Source: Accumulibacter sp031732795 (GTDB lineage Bacteria; Pseudomonadota; Gammaproteobacteria; Burkholderiales; Rhodocyclaceae). Taken from it: a stretch of 41,013 nucleotides of DNA. The first letter of the stretch is position 1; every line of letters starts with the position of its first letter. This document shows, one piece after another, positions 7,756 through 15,600 of the stretch. The DNA is taken from positions 1 through 41,013 of the forward strand of contig JAVMKC010000021.1 of assembly GCA_031732795.1 (NCBI GenBank). The letters are read 5' to 3'. The translations under genes were made by a program, and so were the position numbers. The notes beneath the pieces were generated by a model. The model was not told the origin of the DNA, searched no databases, and saw nothing but the letters and a program-made list of their open reading frames with translations.

Positions 7756-9030
7756 TTACAGTAGTAAGTAATGAGACCTGATGGGAAAATATGGGCAACT
7801 ATTGGAATCACCACCGGTTCGAGGAGACTCACCGCCCCAAATATGGGTAGCTAGATGGGTAGCCAAACTGCAAACAACGAGAATAAATATGAAAATAACT
7901 CGGATAATCAATTTGCTACAGATATCATGAAAATCGCCTTCTGAAAGTTCAACCGGCTTAAATGTGCTGCGGGTAGATGCGCCTGACGATTCTTCGGGCA
8001 CTACGACGCAAGACGTAACCGCGTCGCCATCTTCATCTGTGTCGATTTCAACGACATGCAAGCGGAAATAATGCGTATCGCCGTCGCGCCCGTCTTTCGC
8101 CTTATCAACCTTCCAGCTACGCGCGTCGCCTTCGCGACTAACAAGGATTGCGGCATCAAGCGCGGCGAACAGGCTTGAATGCCCGCGAAGCCCCTTTGCG
8201 GAATCTTTGCCAGTGTGGGCAACAAGAACGACTAACCCGCCGATCAAGCGTTGAAGCGCCTTCGCGCCTTCAATCATTGCGCCCATATCCTTCGATGAAT
8301 TTTCGTCCATGCCCGGCGCTGCACGGTTTAATGTATCGATGAATACGACGCTGCCGGACGGGCAAACGGCGGCAAGGTCGGTCACGTCCTGCGGGTCAGT
8401 AATTCGAAAGGGCTGCGGCAGGAAGCGCACGTTATCGGGCATAGCGCGCCCGTGGTGACGCTGCCACGCAATCACGCGCCCCCGAATACCGCCTTCGCCT
8501 TCAAGAACGACATAGCCCACAGGGGCAGGCTTGGTGCTGTGGCCGAAGAATGGCAAGCCTTCGGCGATAGATGCGGCCATGTCCAAACCTAGAAACGACT
8601 TGCCAGACGCCGACGCACCATAAAGCGCGGCTAGACCTACGATTGGCAGCACGCCCTTGATTCGACTGTTCGGCGCGGGCATTGCTTCCAGCATTGCAGC
8701 GGAAAGCGGGCTAAAGCGCGGTCTTTGATTCTTTGCAGCGTTGTACTGCTCTAGCAGTTCTTCGAATGCGTCGGATTCGGCCTTTTCTTTGCTCCAAATC
8801 CATTTCGCTCGATGCGAACGAATACCGTACTTCTTTGCGAATTCGAGAAAAACCGGCTCAAAATCAGCGCCGTTAGTTTTCAACGCTTGCGCAACCGCGC
8901 GTATGTCTTCGTCTTTTTGCTTCGGTCGTACAGGGATAAACGCCAGTATTTCGCGCCAATCATTTTGGCGTTCTTCTAGCGATTTCGGGCCAAATCCGAA
9001 GTCTTTCGCTTGAATGCTGGCTTCTGCCAT
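7756..9030 (-). CDS. RepA-like AAA/RecA-fold ATPase of a satellite element, aberrant C-terminus
   Basis: A 424-residue protein. Residues about 120-310 form a RecA-like helicase/ATPase core with Walker A GASASGKS (138-145), Walker B VVFIDT (228-233) and the AHTGKDSAKGLRGHSS segment typical of RepA/RSF1010-like helicases in phage satellites and genomic islands. It probably drives replication or excision of the element. The ATG at 9030 follows AAGGGG at a good distance and lies 11 bp after the AlpA-type gene. After about residue 355 the sequence becomes a hydrophobic, low-complexity tail (LIIRVIFIFILVVCS...) coded by more AT-rich DNA. That looks like read-through into junction DNA after loss of the native C-terminus, so the gene may be 3'-truncated. 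Confidence 0.7.
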   Translation of the reverse strand: MAEASIQAKDFGFGPKSLEERQNDWREILAFIPVRPKQKDEDIRAVAQALKTNGADFEPVFLEFAKKYGIRSHRAKWIWSKEKAESDAFEELLEQYNAAKNQRPRFSPLSAAMLEAMPAPNSRIKGVLPIVGLAALYGASASGKSFLGLDMAASIAEGLPFFGHSTKPAPVGYVVLEGEGGIRGRVIAWQRHHGRAMPDNVRFLPQPFRITDPQDVTDLAAVCPSGSVVFIDTLNRAAPGMDENSSKDMGAMIEGAKALQRLIGGLVVLVAHTGKDSAKGLRGHSSLFAALDAAILVSREGDARSWKVDKAKDGRDGDTHYFRLHVVEIDTDEDGDAVTSCVVVPEESSGASTRSTFKPVELSEGDFHDICSKLIIRVIFIFILVVCSLATHLATHIWGGESPRTGGDSNSCPYFPIRSHYLLL

Positions 9031-9041
9031 TACTTCGCCCC

Positions 9042-9251
9042 TTATGCCGATTCAATCAGGGAACGAATATCTTCAACACGCCAAAACGTACCGCGCCCGT
9101 TGCCAAGCTTGACGCTTTTTGGAAAGCGCCCCGAGGCCACGCCAGCCCACCATGTTGATTTCTTGACTGGGATAAGCGGCGGAATACCCTTTGCAGGGTC
9201 GCCGATGATTTGCGACAGGCGTAGGAAGCCAGTATCAGGAAGGATGTTCAT
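9042..9251 (-). CDS. AlpA-family excision/transcription regulator
   Basis: A 69-residue protein with the compact winged-helix layout of AlpA/MerR-like prophage regulators. FLRLSQIIGD at the start is the first helix, KKSTWWAGVASGRFPKSVKLGNG holds the recognition region and RGTFWRVEDIRSLIES closes it. AlpA proteins bind near the integrase gene, promote its expression and assist excision. It lies between the integrase-side small ORF and the RepA-like gene, as in P4-like satellites. Confidence 0.8.
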   Translation of the reverse strand: MNILPDTGFLRLSQIIGDPAKGIPPLIPVKKSTWWAGVASGRFPKSVKLGNGRGTFWRVEDIRSLIESA

Positions 9252-9337
9252 TTGTATTGCTCCTGCATGTCCGATTAGATACAGGGCAATACTAGGTCGG
9301 CCAAATTAGGCCGGACAGGGGAATAACCTATTCGATT

Positions 9338-9598
9338 TTACTTCAGCAGAATATTGATTTTATTCGTTATTCTTTTCTTTAAATCTTTCTTGCAATGGTT
9401 ATAAACGTCCGGCCTTTCTGCCTTTTGTTCTACGATATGCCTTGGCATGTTTGCTTCTATAACTTCATTAAATCCCATGCCCTGCGCAAGTTCGTTCAAT
9501 ATCTTTTCGTCGCGTTCGGCTAAACGTTCAAGCGGCGGTCTTCCGCCCGGATTTGGTGCGGGTATCGGCAAACCGTCTTCGATAGCGTATTTCGTCAT
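9338..9598 (-). CDS. Small hypothetical protein coupled to integrase
   Basis: An 86-residue ORF. The start at 9598 is chosen because its ATG overlaps the integrase stop as ATGA, implying translational coupling; a longer in-frame start exists at 9649. The N-terminus is Pro/Gly-rich (LPIPAPNPGGRPPLERLAE). The middle, DEKILNELAQGMGFNEVIEANM, could be a helix-turn-helix. The C-terminus is Lys-rich (KKDLKKRITNKINILLK). No family is recognised; a small DNA-binding accessory of the element is possible but not shown. Confidence 0.55.
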   Translation of the reverse strand: MTKYAIEDGLPIPAPNPGGRPPLERLAERDEKILNELAQGMGFNEVIEANMPRHIVEQKAERPDVYNHCKKDLKKRITNKINILLK

Positions 9599-10803
9599 TG
9601 TTCGGCCCCTTCCTTCGGTTTCATCATGTTTTCGACCATATCCGCCCATTCCTGCATCATGGTTCGGCGGTCTTCCATGTATTCGGCTTGGTTGTAACTG
9701 GCGCGAACCTTGTTGCGTTCGGCGTGCGCTAACTGGCGTTCGATTACGTCGGGCCGATACCCCATTTCGTTAAGAATGGTCGAAGCGGTCGCCCGGAAGC
9801 CATGCGCTGAAAAGCCAATGCTGTCTTTGCCGTTGAAGCCCATGCGTTCAAGCGCCCGGTTAAGGGTTGTCGCCGTCATGCACTCTTTGGGGTTGCGGTA
9901 GTTCGGGAACAGCAAGCCGCGCCCGCCAGTGTGGGTATGCAGTTCGCGCAGCAATTCGACGGCCTGCCGGGATAGCGGGACTATGTGCGGTTCGCGCATC
10001 TTCATTCGTTCTGCGGGTATCCGCCATTCGGCCCGGTCTAGGTCAAATTCCGACCATTCAGCCTTACGAAGTTCGACGGTTCGAACGAAGGTAAGCAGCA
10101 TCAGCCGCAACGCAATGACGGTTGTTCGATACCCGCCGTATTCGTCAAGCGCGGTCGCAAATTCGGCGATTTGTTCGCGGGATAGCGGCTTGCGGTGTTC
10201 GACCTTCGGGCGATGAATCGCGCCTTTCAGGGCTGCGGCGGGGTCGCTATCAGCGCGAAGCGTTGCGACGGCATAGCGAAAGATGGCCGAAGACCATTGC
10301 CGTACCAACAGGGCGACAGTTTCAGCGCCCCGGCCTTCAATGCGACGGATGATTTCCAGTAAGTGCGCAGCCGTTACGCTGCGAATCGGAAGCTTGCCCA
10401 CATACGGGAACACGTCGCCCGAAAGGAAGTTTTCGACTTGGCGCAGATAGTACGGCGTCCATCCTGCCGACTTCTTCGCCATCCATTCGCGGGCTACGGC
10501 TTCGAAGGTGTTTGCGTTCGCGGCGTTGTTCGCCAGCCGTTCGGCCTGCCGATTGTGCGAAGGGTGAATGCCTTGTTCGACCAAGCCCCGCGCCTTGCGG
10601 TGCAGTTCGCGTGCGTCTGAAAGTCCGATGTTCGGATAGTCGCCGATGGCAAATACGTTCTCTTTGCCTGCGATGCGGTAGCGATAGCGCCAAAGCTTCG
10701 CGCCGGTCGGTCGAACCTCAAGGTACAGCCCGCCGCCGTCTGCAAGCTTCTGCGGCTTGTCTGCGGGCTTCGTGGTGCGGATTTTGGCGTCAGTTAGGGG
10801 CAT
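9595..10803 (-). CDS. int: P4-type tyrosine recombinase/integrase
   Basis: A 402-residue integrase. The N-terminal MPLTDAKIRTTKP...KLADGGGLYLEVRPTGAKLWRYRY block is the DUF4102-type arm-binding domain of P4-like integrases. A core-binding SAM-like domain follows (TFEAVAREWMA...), then a catalytic domain with Arg in FVRTVELRKAEW, H-x-x-R in SAHGFRATAS, His in LAHAERN and the Tyr nucleophile in SYNQAEY. All catalytic residues are present. The start at ATG 10803 is preferred over a TTG 15 bp upstream. The gene lies at one end of the element, reading inward, with repeated GATACCCGC sites directly upstream. No tRNA gene is visible beside it. Confidence 0.9.
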   Translation of the reverse strand: MPLTDAKIRTTKPADKPQKLADGGGLYLEVRPTGAKLWRYRYRIAGKENVFAIGDYPNIGLSDARELHRKARGLVEQGIHPSHNRQAERLANNAANANTFEAVAREWMAKKSAGWTPYYLRQVENFLSGDVFPYVGKLPIRSVTAAHLLEIIRRIEGRGAETVALLVRQWSSAIFRYAVATLRADSDPAAALKGAIHRPKVEHRKPLSREQIAEFATALDEYGGYRTTVIALRLMLLTFVRTVELRKAEWSEFDLDRAEWRIPAERMKMREPHIVPLSRQAVELLRELHTHTGGRGLLFPNYRNPKECMTATTLNRALERMGFNGKDSIGFSAHGFRATASTILNEMGYRPDVIERQLAHAERNKVRASYNQAEYMEDRRTMMQEWADMVENMMKPKEGAEQ

Positions 10804-10807
10804 GGCT

Positions 10808-10845
10808 GCGGGTATCAAGGATTCGATACCCGCAAAGATACCCGC
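10808..10845. promoter_or_regulatory. GATACCCGC repeat cluster upstream of int
   Basis: GCGGGTATC at 10808-10816 and GATACCCGC at 10825-10833 form a perfect inverted repeat with 9-bp arms and an 8-nt spacer. A third copy, GATACCCGC at 10837-10845, follows in direct orientation 3 nt later. The cluster begins 5 bp upstream of the integrase ATG. It could be integrase arm-type sites, an operator for autoregulation or an AlpA site; the sequence alone does not say which. Confidence 0.5.
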
Positions 10846-11073
10846 AATTTTTCCGGATTACAATGGACAATGCCGGTTGTTGATGGCCTTCAAACTCTTG
10901 CTGTTACTGGCTTTCTGCTTGGGTATCGGACTTACTTGGATTTCGCTGGATGCTAATGACGATGATCGATCATCAACGACATCTTTGCGTTCGCGGAGCC
11001 GGCACCTGCTTACGCGACGCAGGGCTGGGGTCGCACCCCTGTCTTCTACGCTGCAAACCTCCGGGACACAATC
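10846..11073. other. Junction region downstream of the element, no confident gene
   Basis: This gap should contain the outer attachment site of the element. From 10883 an ATG opens a frame coding a hydrophobic, signal-like peptide (MAFKLLLLLAFCLGIGLTW), but the rest of that frame is only an out-of-frame reading of the next gene, so I do not call it. From 10966 the frame of the next gene is open without a start codon. Confidence 0.4.
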
Positions 11074-11556
11074 ATGGAAGGAGGCCGCCTGCAGCGGCTC
11101 CTACGTCTCGTGTACGACGGATACGAGCGCTTGGTTGAGCCCTACTCCCTGACATTCAAGCGGCGGCAAGATGGCGTCGGACGCGAGTACTTCTATGCGT
11201 GGGATCGCAGTGGAGGTAGCAGCGGTCAGGTTGGCATCAAGTCGTTCGTGGCAGAGAAGGTTCAGTCGGTCTCCCTGACCGAGAGTACGTTTGAACCTCG
11301 CTATCCAATCGAACTGGCGAAGACCGATGGTGGCTACTTTGGGAGACCCTACTTTGGAGCACCGGCTACGCCGCCTTTCCTCAGGCCTCAACGCCAGCCA
11401 CGCAAGCAAAGCAGTTCGGCCTATGGCATGACCTACACGGTAGAGTGCTCGTACTGTGGCAAGCGCTTCAAGCGCAACTCGTACGACACGAAGCTGAACG
11501 AGCACAAGGACAAGTACGGCAATCGCTGTTTCGGCCGCGTTGGGTACTTCGTCTAG
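10966..11556 (+). pseudogene. 5'-truncated WYL/zinc-finger-like hypothetical gene
   Basis: The frame is open from a TGA at 10963-10965 and reads sensible protein (DIFAFAEPAPAYATQGWG, then RTPVFYAANLRDTI) before the first available ATG at 11074. The true N-terminus therefore seems lost; a 160-residue product from 11074 remains possible. The middle (RLVEPYSLTFKRR...EYFYAWDRSGG...GIKSFVAEKVQSV) resembles a WYL-type ligand-binding domain. The C-terminus has a zinc-finger-like motif: CSYCGKRFKRNSYDTKLNEH, that is Cys-x2-Cys with a later His and Cys. Such proteins often sit beside defence genes, but the function is unknown. Truncation by insertion of the neighbouring element is my inference. Confidence 0.5.
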
Positions 11557-11565
11557 CGATCGAGC

Positions 11566-11820
11566 AGAACATCGGGGTCAGGTCTTGGAGCAGAACATCG
11601 GGGTCAGGTCTTGCATTTAATCATTTCCAAAAGCCATCGAGAACATCGGGGTCATCGAGAACATCGGGGTCAAGAACATCGGGGTCAGGTCTTGCAAGAA
11701 CATCGGGGTCAGGTCTTGCATTGGTCAACATCGGGGTCAGGTCTTGCATTTAATCATTTCCAAACAAGAACATCGGGGTCAGGTCTTGCATTTAATCATT
11801 TCCAAAAGCCATCGGGGTTA
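11566..11820 (+). repeat. Array of short CATCGGGGTCA(GGTCTTGC) repeats
   Basis: Nine copies of CATCGGGGT occur within 255 bp. Eight have the fuller form AACATCGGGGTCA, starting near 11568, 11594, 11642, 11660, 11675, 11699, 11727 and 11769; a degenerate ninth is at about 11810. Six are followed by GGTCTT and three of those continue into GCATTTAATCATTTCCAAA (near 11610, 11740 and 11780). Copies are separated by irregular distances, with partial copies spliced into each other, so this is neither a CRISPR nor a simple tandem repeat. Similar GGGGTCAGGTCTTGC words are, to my recollection, associated with REP-like elements and their Y1 transposases in betaproteobacteria; no such transposase is in this window. 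Confidence 0.7.
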
Positions 11821-12261
11821 GATCTCGGAATACTCCACATCAACCACGACTATTGGTTGAATAATGGACACCTCCGGCCCCAGGAGCTTGACCAGGCTAT
11901 CGCACACCTTGCGGGTCGAAACCCCTTGAACATACCTCTCGGCCAACGCCAAATTGAGCGCCTGCTCGGTGCGCGAGCCCTTCTCCAGGGCGGAGGGGTA
12001 GAAGCCGCCGCCGCGTACCTGCGGCACGTCGAAAGTCTGTTCGCCCAAGCGGGTCATGACCGTCTTGGGCTTGAAGCCGTTGGCATAGTCAGTGCGCGCC
12101 TCCGTGCGTTCATGCGGAGTGGCGTGGAGAAACCGGGCGCGTTCGATCTTGCTCGCTTCATTGACCAGAATGCGCAGCGCTTCGCCGGCACCGTCCAGGC
12201 CGTTGGCCAACAGGGCCGCCAAAGCGGCCTCCAGGGGATTGTATTCGACACGCATGGCCAT
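11818..12261 (-). pseudogene. IS256-family transposase, N-terminal fragment
   Basis: The start at ATG 12261 follows an AAGGAG site. Residues 1-120 or so read as an IS256/Mutator-type transposase N-terminus (MAMRVEYNPLEAALAALL, then MTRLGEQTFDVPQVRGGGFYP and YVQGVSTRKVCDSL). At about 11870 the similarity stops after LLGPEVS, and a short unrelated tail runs into the repeat array. The DDE catalytic domain (about 250 residues) is missing, so it is non-functional. The intact family length is about 400 residues. Confidence 0.8.
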
Positions 12262-12453
12262 GTTTTGGACTCCTTCGAGGGGGGTGGGTAAGAATGCCTC
12301 GAAGAAACCGCCCGCGGGTAGCCCCAAACGAATTCGCGGCGCGGTGCATTGCCGTCCTCCGCTCTTCGGGCGCTACGCGCCCTCATCGCTGCGGCCGGCA
12401 ATGCACCGCAAAGCCAGATGGCTACAAATTTACAGAAGAGATGTTGCACTAAC
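11870..12453 (-). mobile_element. Truncated IS256-like insertion sequence
   Basis: This is the left part of an insertion sequence: transposase 5' end, its leader (12262-12420) and a probable terminal region near 12420-12453. The latter contains TACAAATTTACAGAAGAG, of the type seen in IS256-family ends. The outer end falls at or within a few bases of 12453, exactly where similarity to the long inverted repeat begins. The other end is lost in the repeat array. End coordinates are inferred. Confidence 0.55.
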
Positions 12454-12537
12454 AGCGTCTTCAGGCATTACCTGAAATCATCAGAGGTTTCTTCAGACAT
12501 CCAGAGTGTGGATTTTATAAATGAACAAACTTTGTTT
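12454..12537 (+). repeat. 84-bp long-distance inverted repeat, left copy
   Basis: This copy aligns without gaps to the reverse complement of 40903-40986, with 5 mismatches in 84 (position x pairs with 53440-x). It contains the hairpin TTCAGG-CATTA-CCTGAA (12460-12476), a second CTTCAG-x-CATCC word (12491-12502) and ATTTTATAA immediately before an ATG at 12521. The first seven codons from that ATG (MNKLCLF) differ from the right copy (MNQLCLF) by one residue. Confidence 0.9.
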
Positions 12538-12643
12538 ATTCATTCGCATTTGGTCGTGCACGGGGCTGGCCGGACGGAAGAGAACCTTTGTTCCTTTTCA
12601 CTTTCCCGAAACAGGTTTTATCCGGTTCTCTTTTGCGCCCTGA
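12521..12643 (+). CDS. Short ORF begun by the repeated leader
   Basis: A 40-residue frame that starts with the repeat-encoded MNKLCLF and then leaves the repeat into sequence with no recognisable domain (...RIWSCTGLAGRKR...). It is probably a remnant or a fortuitous ORF rather than a working gene. It is listed because the same leader and start codon precede a different frame at 40919. Confidence 0.2.
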   Translation: MNKLCLFIRIWSCTGLAGRKRTFVPFHFPETGFIRFSFAP

Positions 12644-12825
12644 GTTGCCGCACCGTATCCGAAGGTGTCGACAACATGCTTGAGCAGGCGCACTGAGAGG
12701 CGCAGGCGAAAATCTACATTGGGAGTTTCCTGGCCCGGATCGGCTGGACCGGGGCCAGCCAAACTTGAACGAGCGGTGCCCAATGGGGTCGACCGCGATG
12801 TGCCTTCAGGCTTCGCGGCAACCGA
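12644..12825. other. Intergenic region downstream of ygiQ, no gene seen
   Basis: No supported gene lies between the leader ORF and the ygiQ stop. CTGGCCC at 12730-12736 pairs with GGGCCAG at 12752-12758, and an overlapping alternative pair GGCTGG/CCAGCC lies at 12742-12760. There is no T-run on the ygiQ-downstream side, so I do not call a rho-independent terminator. A further pair, AGAGAACC/GGTTCTCT, is at 12579-12586 and 12624-12631. Confidence 0.4.
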
Positions 12826-15051
12826 TCAGTGTCGCTTGTCAAACCTCGTCGTGCGCTGCCCTGCCCCACCGGCCGACACCGAGGAACGGCGATCGTTTAC
12901 CTCGACCGTCACTGCGCGCCCGGTTCCCAAGGGTTGAAAATAAGGCACCAGATGCTTTTTGCCGTTCCCGATCAAGTCGGCACGGCCCATGCGTTTCAAG
13001 GCTTCGCGCAACAGCGGCCAGTTGTCTGGATCGTGATAGCGTAGAAAGGCTTTGTGCAAACGGCGCTGACGGGTGTTGCGCGCGGTTTCGACGCCCTCGG
13101 ATTGGCGGTCCACCTTGCGCAAGGGATTCCTTCGGCTGTGGTACATCGTCGTCGCCAGCGCCATCGGCGTCGGCAGGAAGGTCTGCACCTGGTCGGGGCG
13201 GAAACTGTGGCGTTTGAGCCATAACGCCAGTTCGAGCATATCTTCGTCGGTGGTCCCGGGATGGGCGGCGATGAAATACGGGATCAGGTACTGTTCCTTG
13301 CCAGCCTGCCGCGAAAACTTGTCGAACAGGGTCTTGAATTGTTCGTAGGCGGCGATTCCCGGTTTCATCATCCGTGCCAGCGGCCCGGACTCGGTGTGCT
13401 CCGGGGCGATTTTCAAATAACCGCCGACGTGATGCGTGACCAGTTCCTGGATGTAACGTGGATCGCGCAAAGCCAGGTCATAACGCAGGCCGGAACTGAT
13501 CAGCACTTTCTTGATACCGGGAACCGCCCGCGCCCGCCGATAGAGATCGACCAGCGGCGAGTGGTCGGTAGTCAGATTTTCACAAATCCCTGGAAAGACG
13601 CACGACAGTCGGCGGCAGGCCGACTCGATTTTCGGATCCCGGCAAGCCAGGCGGTACATATTGGCCGTCGGTCCGCCGAGATCGGAGATCACGCCGGTGA
13701 AGCCCGGCGCGCTGTCGCGGATGGCTTCGATTTCAGCGATGACCGACTCCGCCGAACGGCTCTGAATGATCCGCCCTTCGTGCTCGGTAATCGAGCAGAA
13801 GGTACAGCCGCCGAAACAACCGCGCATGATATTGATCGAAAAGCGGATCATTTCGAAGGCTGGAATTTTCGCCGTGCCGTACGCCGGATGCGGCCGGCGC
13901 TGGAAAGGCGAGGCGTAAACGGCGTCGATTTCCGCGGTGGTCAACGGAATCGGCGGCGGATTCAACCACAGATCGCGGTCGCCATGCCCCTGCACCAGCG
14001 CACGGGCGTTGCCCGGGTTCGATTCGAGGTGCAACACCCGTGAGGCGTGCGCGTAGAGCACCGGATCGACCGCCACCCGTTCGTACGACGGCAAACGGAT
14101 CACCGTCCGCGAACGGTCGCGCTTCGGTGTCCGGCGCCCCAGCTGAAAATGAATCGGCTTGATCACCGTGCCGGCTGCCGCCGCCGGACCGTCAGCGGCA
14201 CAAGGTGGAGCCGATGCTGACGATTCAGACGTAGCGGCCGCCGCATATGGATCGGGAGGAGGCAGCAGCGGCCCCGGCGTATCCACCTCACGGGCGTCGA
14301 TTTCGCCCCACTCCGCGCTCGGTCGCCAGCCGCTGGTGACCATGAACGCCGTGCCGCGCAGATCGCGGATGTCGGCGATTTTCTCGCCGCGCGCCAGACG
14401 GTGCGCCAGATCGACCGCTGCCCGTTCGGCATTGCCGAAAATCAACAGATCGGCTTTGGCATCGGCGAGCACCGACCGGCGAACCTTGTCCGACCAGTAA
14501 TCGTAGTGGGCAATCCGACGCAGGCTGGCCTCGATCGAACCAATCACCACCGGACAGCCGGGAAACGCCTCGCGGCAACGCTGCGCATACACCACCACGG
14601 CATGGTCAGGCCGGCGATTGGCTTCGCCGTTGGGCGTATACGCGTCGTCGGAACGCGGTTTACGGTCGGCGGTGTAACGATTGACCATCGAGTCCATATT
14701 GCCGGCGGTGACGCCGAAAAACAGGTTCGGCCGGCCGAGAGCGCCAAAATCATCCGCCGAGCGCCAATCGGGCTGGCTGATGATGCCGACGCGAAAACCA
14801 TGCCGTTCGAGCAGCCGCCCGATCAGCGCCATGCCGAAGCTGGGGTGGTCGACGTAGGCGTCGCCGGTAACCAGGATGATGTCGCACGAATCCCAGCCCA
14901 GCGCTTCCATTTCGGCCACCGACATCGGCAGAAAAGGCGCCGTTCCGAAACGGCTGGCCCAGAATTTGCGATAGGAAAAAAGCGGCCGTAGGGTCGGGCC
15001 GACATCGTTTGCCGTTCCATCGGCGGGGGTTTTACGGGTCGCTGTTTTCAT
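12826..15051 (-). CDS. ygiQ: YgiQ-family radical SAM protein (UPF0313)
   Basis: A 741-residue protein of normal family length. The N-terminal half carries the YgiQ hallmark blocks (MSVAEMEALGWDSCDIILVTGDAYVDHPSFG in part, and FFGVTAGNMDSMVNRYTADR). The radical SAM cluster motif C-x3-C-x2-C appears as GCFGGCTFC near residue 410 for the [4Fe-4S]-AdoMet centre. The C-terminus has the RPDQVQTFLPTPMALATTMYHS block. A Pro/Ala-rich insert around residue 265-290 is poorly conserved. Substrate unknown. It appears monocistronic on this strand. Confidence 0.92.
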   Translation of the reverse strand: MKTATRKTPADGTANDVGPTLRPLFSYRKFWASRFGTAPFLPMSVAEMEALGWDSCDIILVTGDAYVDHPSFGMALIGRLLERHGFRVGIISQPDWRSADDFGALGRPNLFFGVTAGNMDSMVNRYTADRKPRSDDAYTPNGEANRRPDHAVVVYAQRCREAFPGCPVVIGSIEASLRRIAHYDYWSDKVRRSVLADAKADLLIFGNAERAAVDLAHRLARGEKIADIRDLRGTAFMVTSGWRPSAEWGEIDAREVDTPGPLLPPPDPYAAAATSESSASAPPCAADGPAAAAGTVIKPIHFQLGRRTPKRDRSRTVIRLPSYERVAVDPVLYAHASRVLHLESNPGNARALVQGHGDRDLWLNPPPIPLTTAEIDAVYASPFQRRPHPAYGTAKIPAFEMIRFSINIMRGCFGGCTFCSITEHEGRIIQSRSAESVIAEIEAIRDSAPGFTGVISDLGGPTANMYRLACRDPKIESACRRLSCVFPGICENLTTDHSPLVDLYRRARAVPGIKKVLISSGLRYDLALRDPRYIQELVTHHVGGYLKIAPEHTESGPLARMMKPGIAAYEQFKTLFDKFSRQAGKEQYLIPYFIAAHPGTTDEDMLELALWLKRHSFRPDQVQTFLPTPMALATTMYHSRRNPLRKVDRQSEGVETARNTRQRRLHKAFLRYHDPDNWPLLREALKRMGRADLIGNGKKHLVPYFQPLGTGRAVTVEVNDRRSSVSAGGAGQRTTRFDKRH

Positions 15052-15157
15052 CCGGGGATTTTACAGAAAGCACAGTCACCTTTGACCGGCCGATCCGAAC
15101 TACTGGCCTCTCCGATCACTTCGTGTCGCCACCGGCAGGATAAATCTGCTGTCAGAT

Positions 15158-15589
15158 TCAGGACGCATGATCATCGACCGCCGTTTCCGCGGCCACCTGT
15201 TTGACGATCGGCACGTAAGCGAAATCGGCAACCAGGATATGGTTGTAAAACCAGCCGTTGATCAGGTATTTGACCTGGTCGGCAATCTCGTCGAGGCTCA
15301 TCTGTCTGGCGTTTTCGAGCAGTTCATAGAGCATGCGGCGGAACTCGCCGTGCAGTTGGCGATGTGCGTGAAGGCCGGGGTAGTGGCAGGCGGCCATCAA
15401 CGCTTCTTCTTCGCGAAAATGTACGCGCACGTAGTCGGTCAACATGGTCAGCGATTTGAGAACCCGGATGTGGTCGCCGTCACCACAAAAGGTGGTCGCC
15501 AACTCGAACAACTGTCGGTGCTGGTCGTCGATTTCCGGCAGTCCGGTCAAAATTTTCTCCGACCACTCGGCGCATGGATACTTGTTCAT
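15158..15589 (-). CDS. Bacteriohemerythrin
   Basis: A 143-residue four-helix-bundle oxygen-binding protein. Di-iron ligands are in the expected order: H24 (DDQH), H57 and E61 (HFREEE), H76 and H80 (HAHRQLH), then H117 and D122 (HILVAD, H-x4-D). Length matches single-domain bacteriohemerythrins (about 135-150). It likely buffers or delivers O2, or senses it; single-domain forms are common in microaerophilic betaproteobacteria. The ATG at 15589 is the first start. Confidence 0.9.
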   Translation of the reverse strand: MNKYPCAEWSEKILTGLPEIDDQHRQLFELATTFCGDGDHIRVLKSLTMLTDYVRVHFREEEALMAACHYPGLHAHRQLHGEFRRMLYELLENARQMSLDEIADQVKYLINGWFYNHILVADFAYVPIVKQVAAETAVDDHAS

Positions 15590-15600
15590 TTTTACTCCAC

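Noticed and set aside
7820..7860. GGTTCGAGGAGACTCACCGCCCC, resembling a tRNA 3' end and therefore an attachment core
   Set aside because: The T-loop consensus is not met, no matching acceptor stem or CCA is present, and no copy is seen on the integrase side.
10883..11152. 89-residue ORF with a signal-like start (MAFKLLLLLAFCLG)
   Set aside because: Beyond about 25 residues it is an out-of-frame reading of the WYL/zinc-finger-like gene; the C-terminal part has no protein-like features.
11566..11820. CRISPR array
   Set aside because: Repeat units are about 13-40 bp with irregular, partly absent spacers, some units are fused directly, and there are no cas genes.
12730..12760. Rho-independent terminator downstream of ygiQ
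   Set aside because: A stem is present but no T-run follows on the ygiQ strand.
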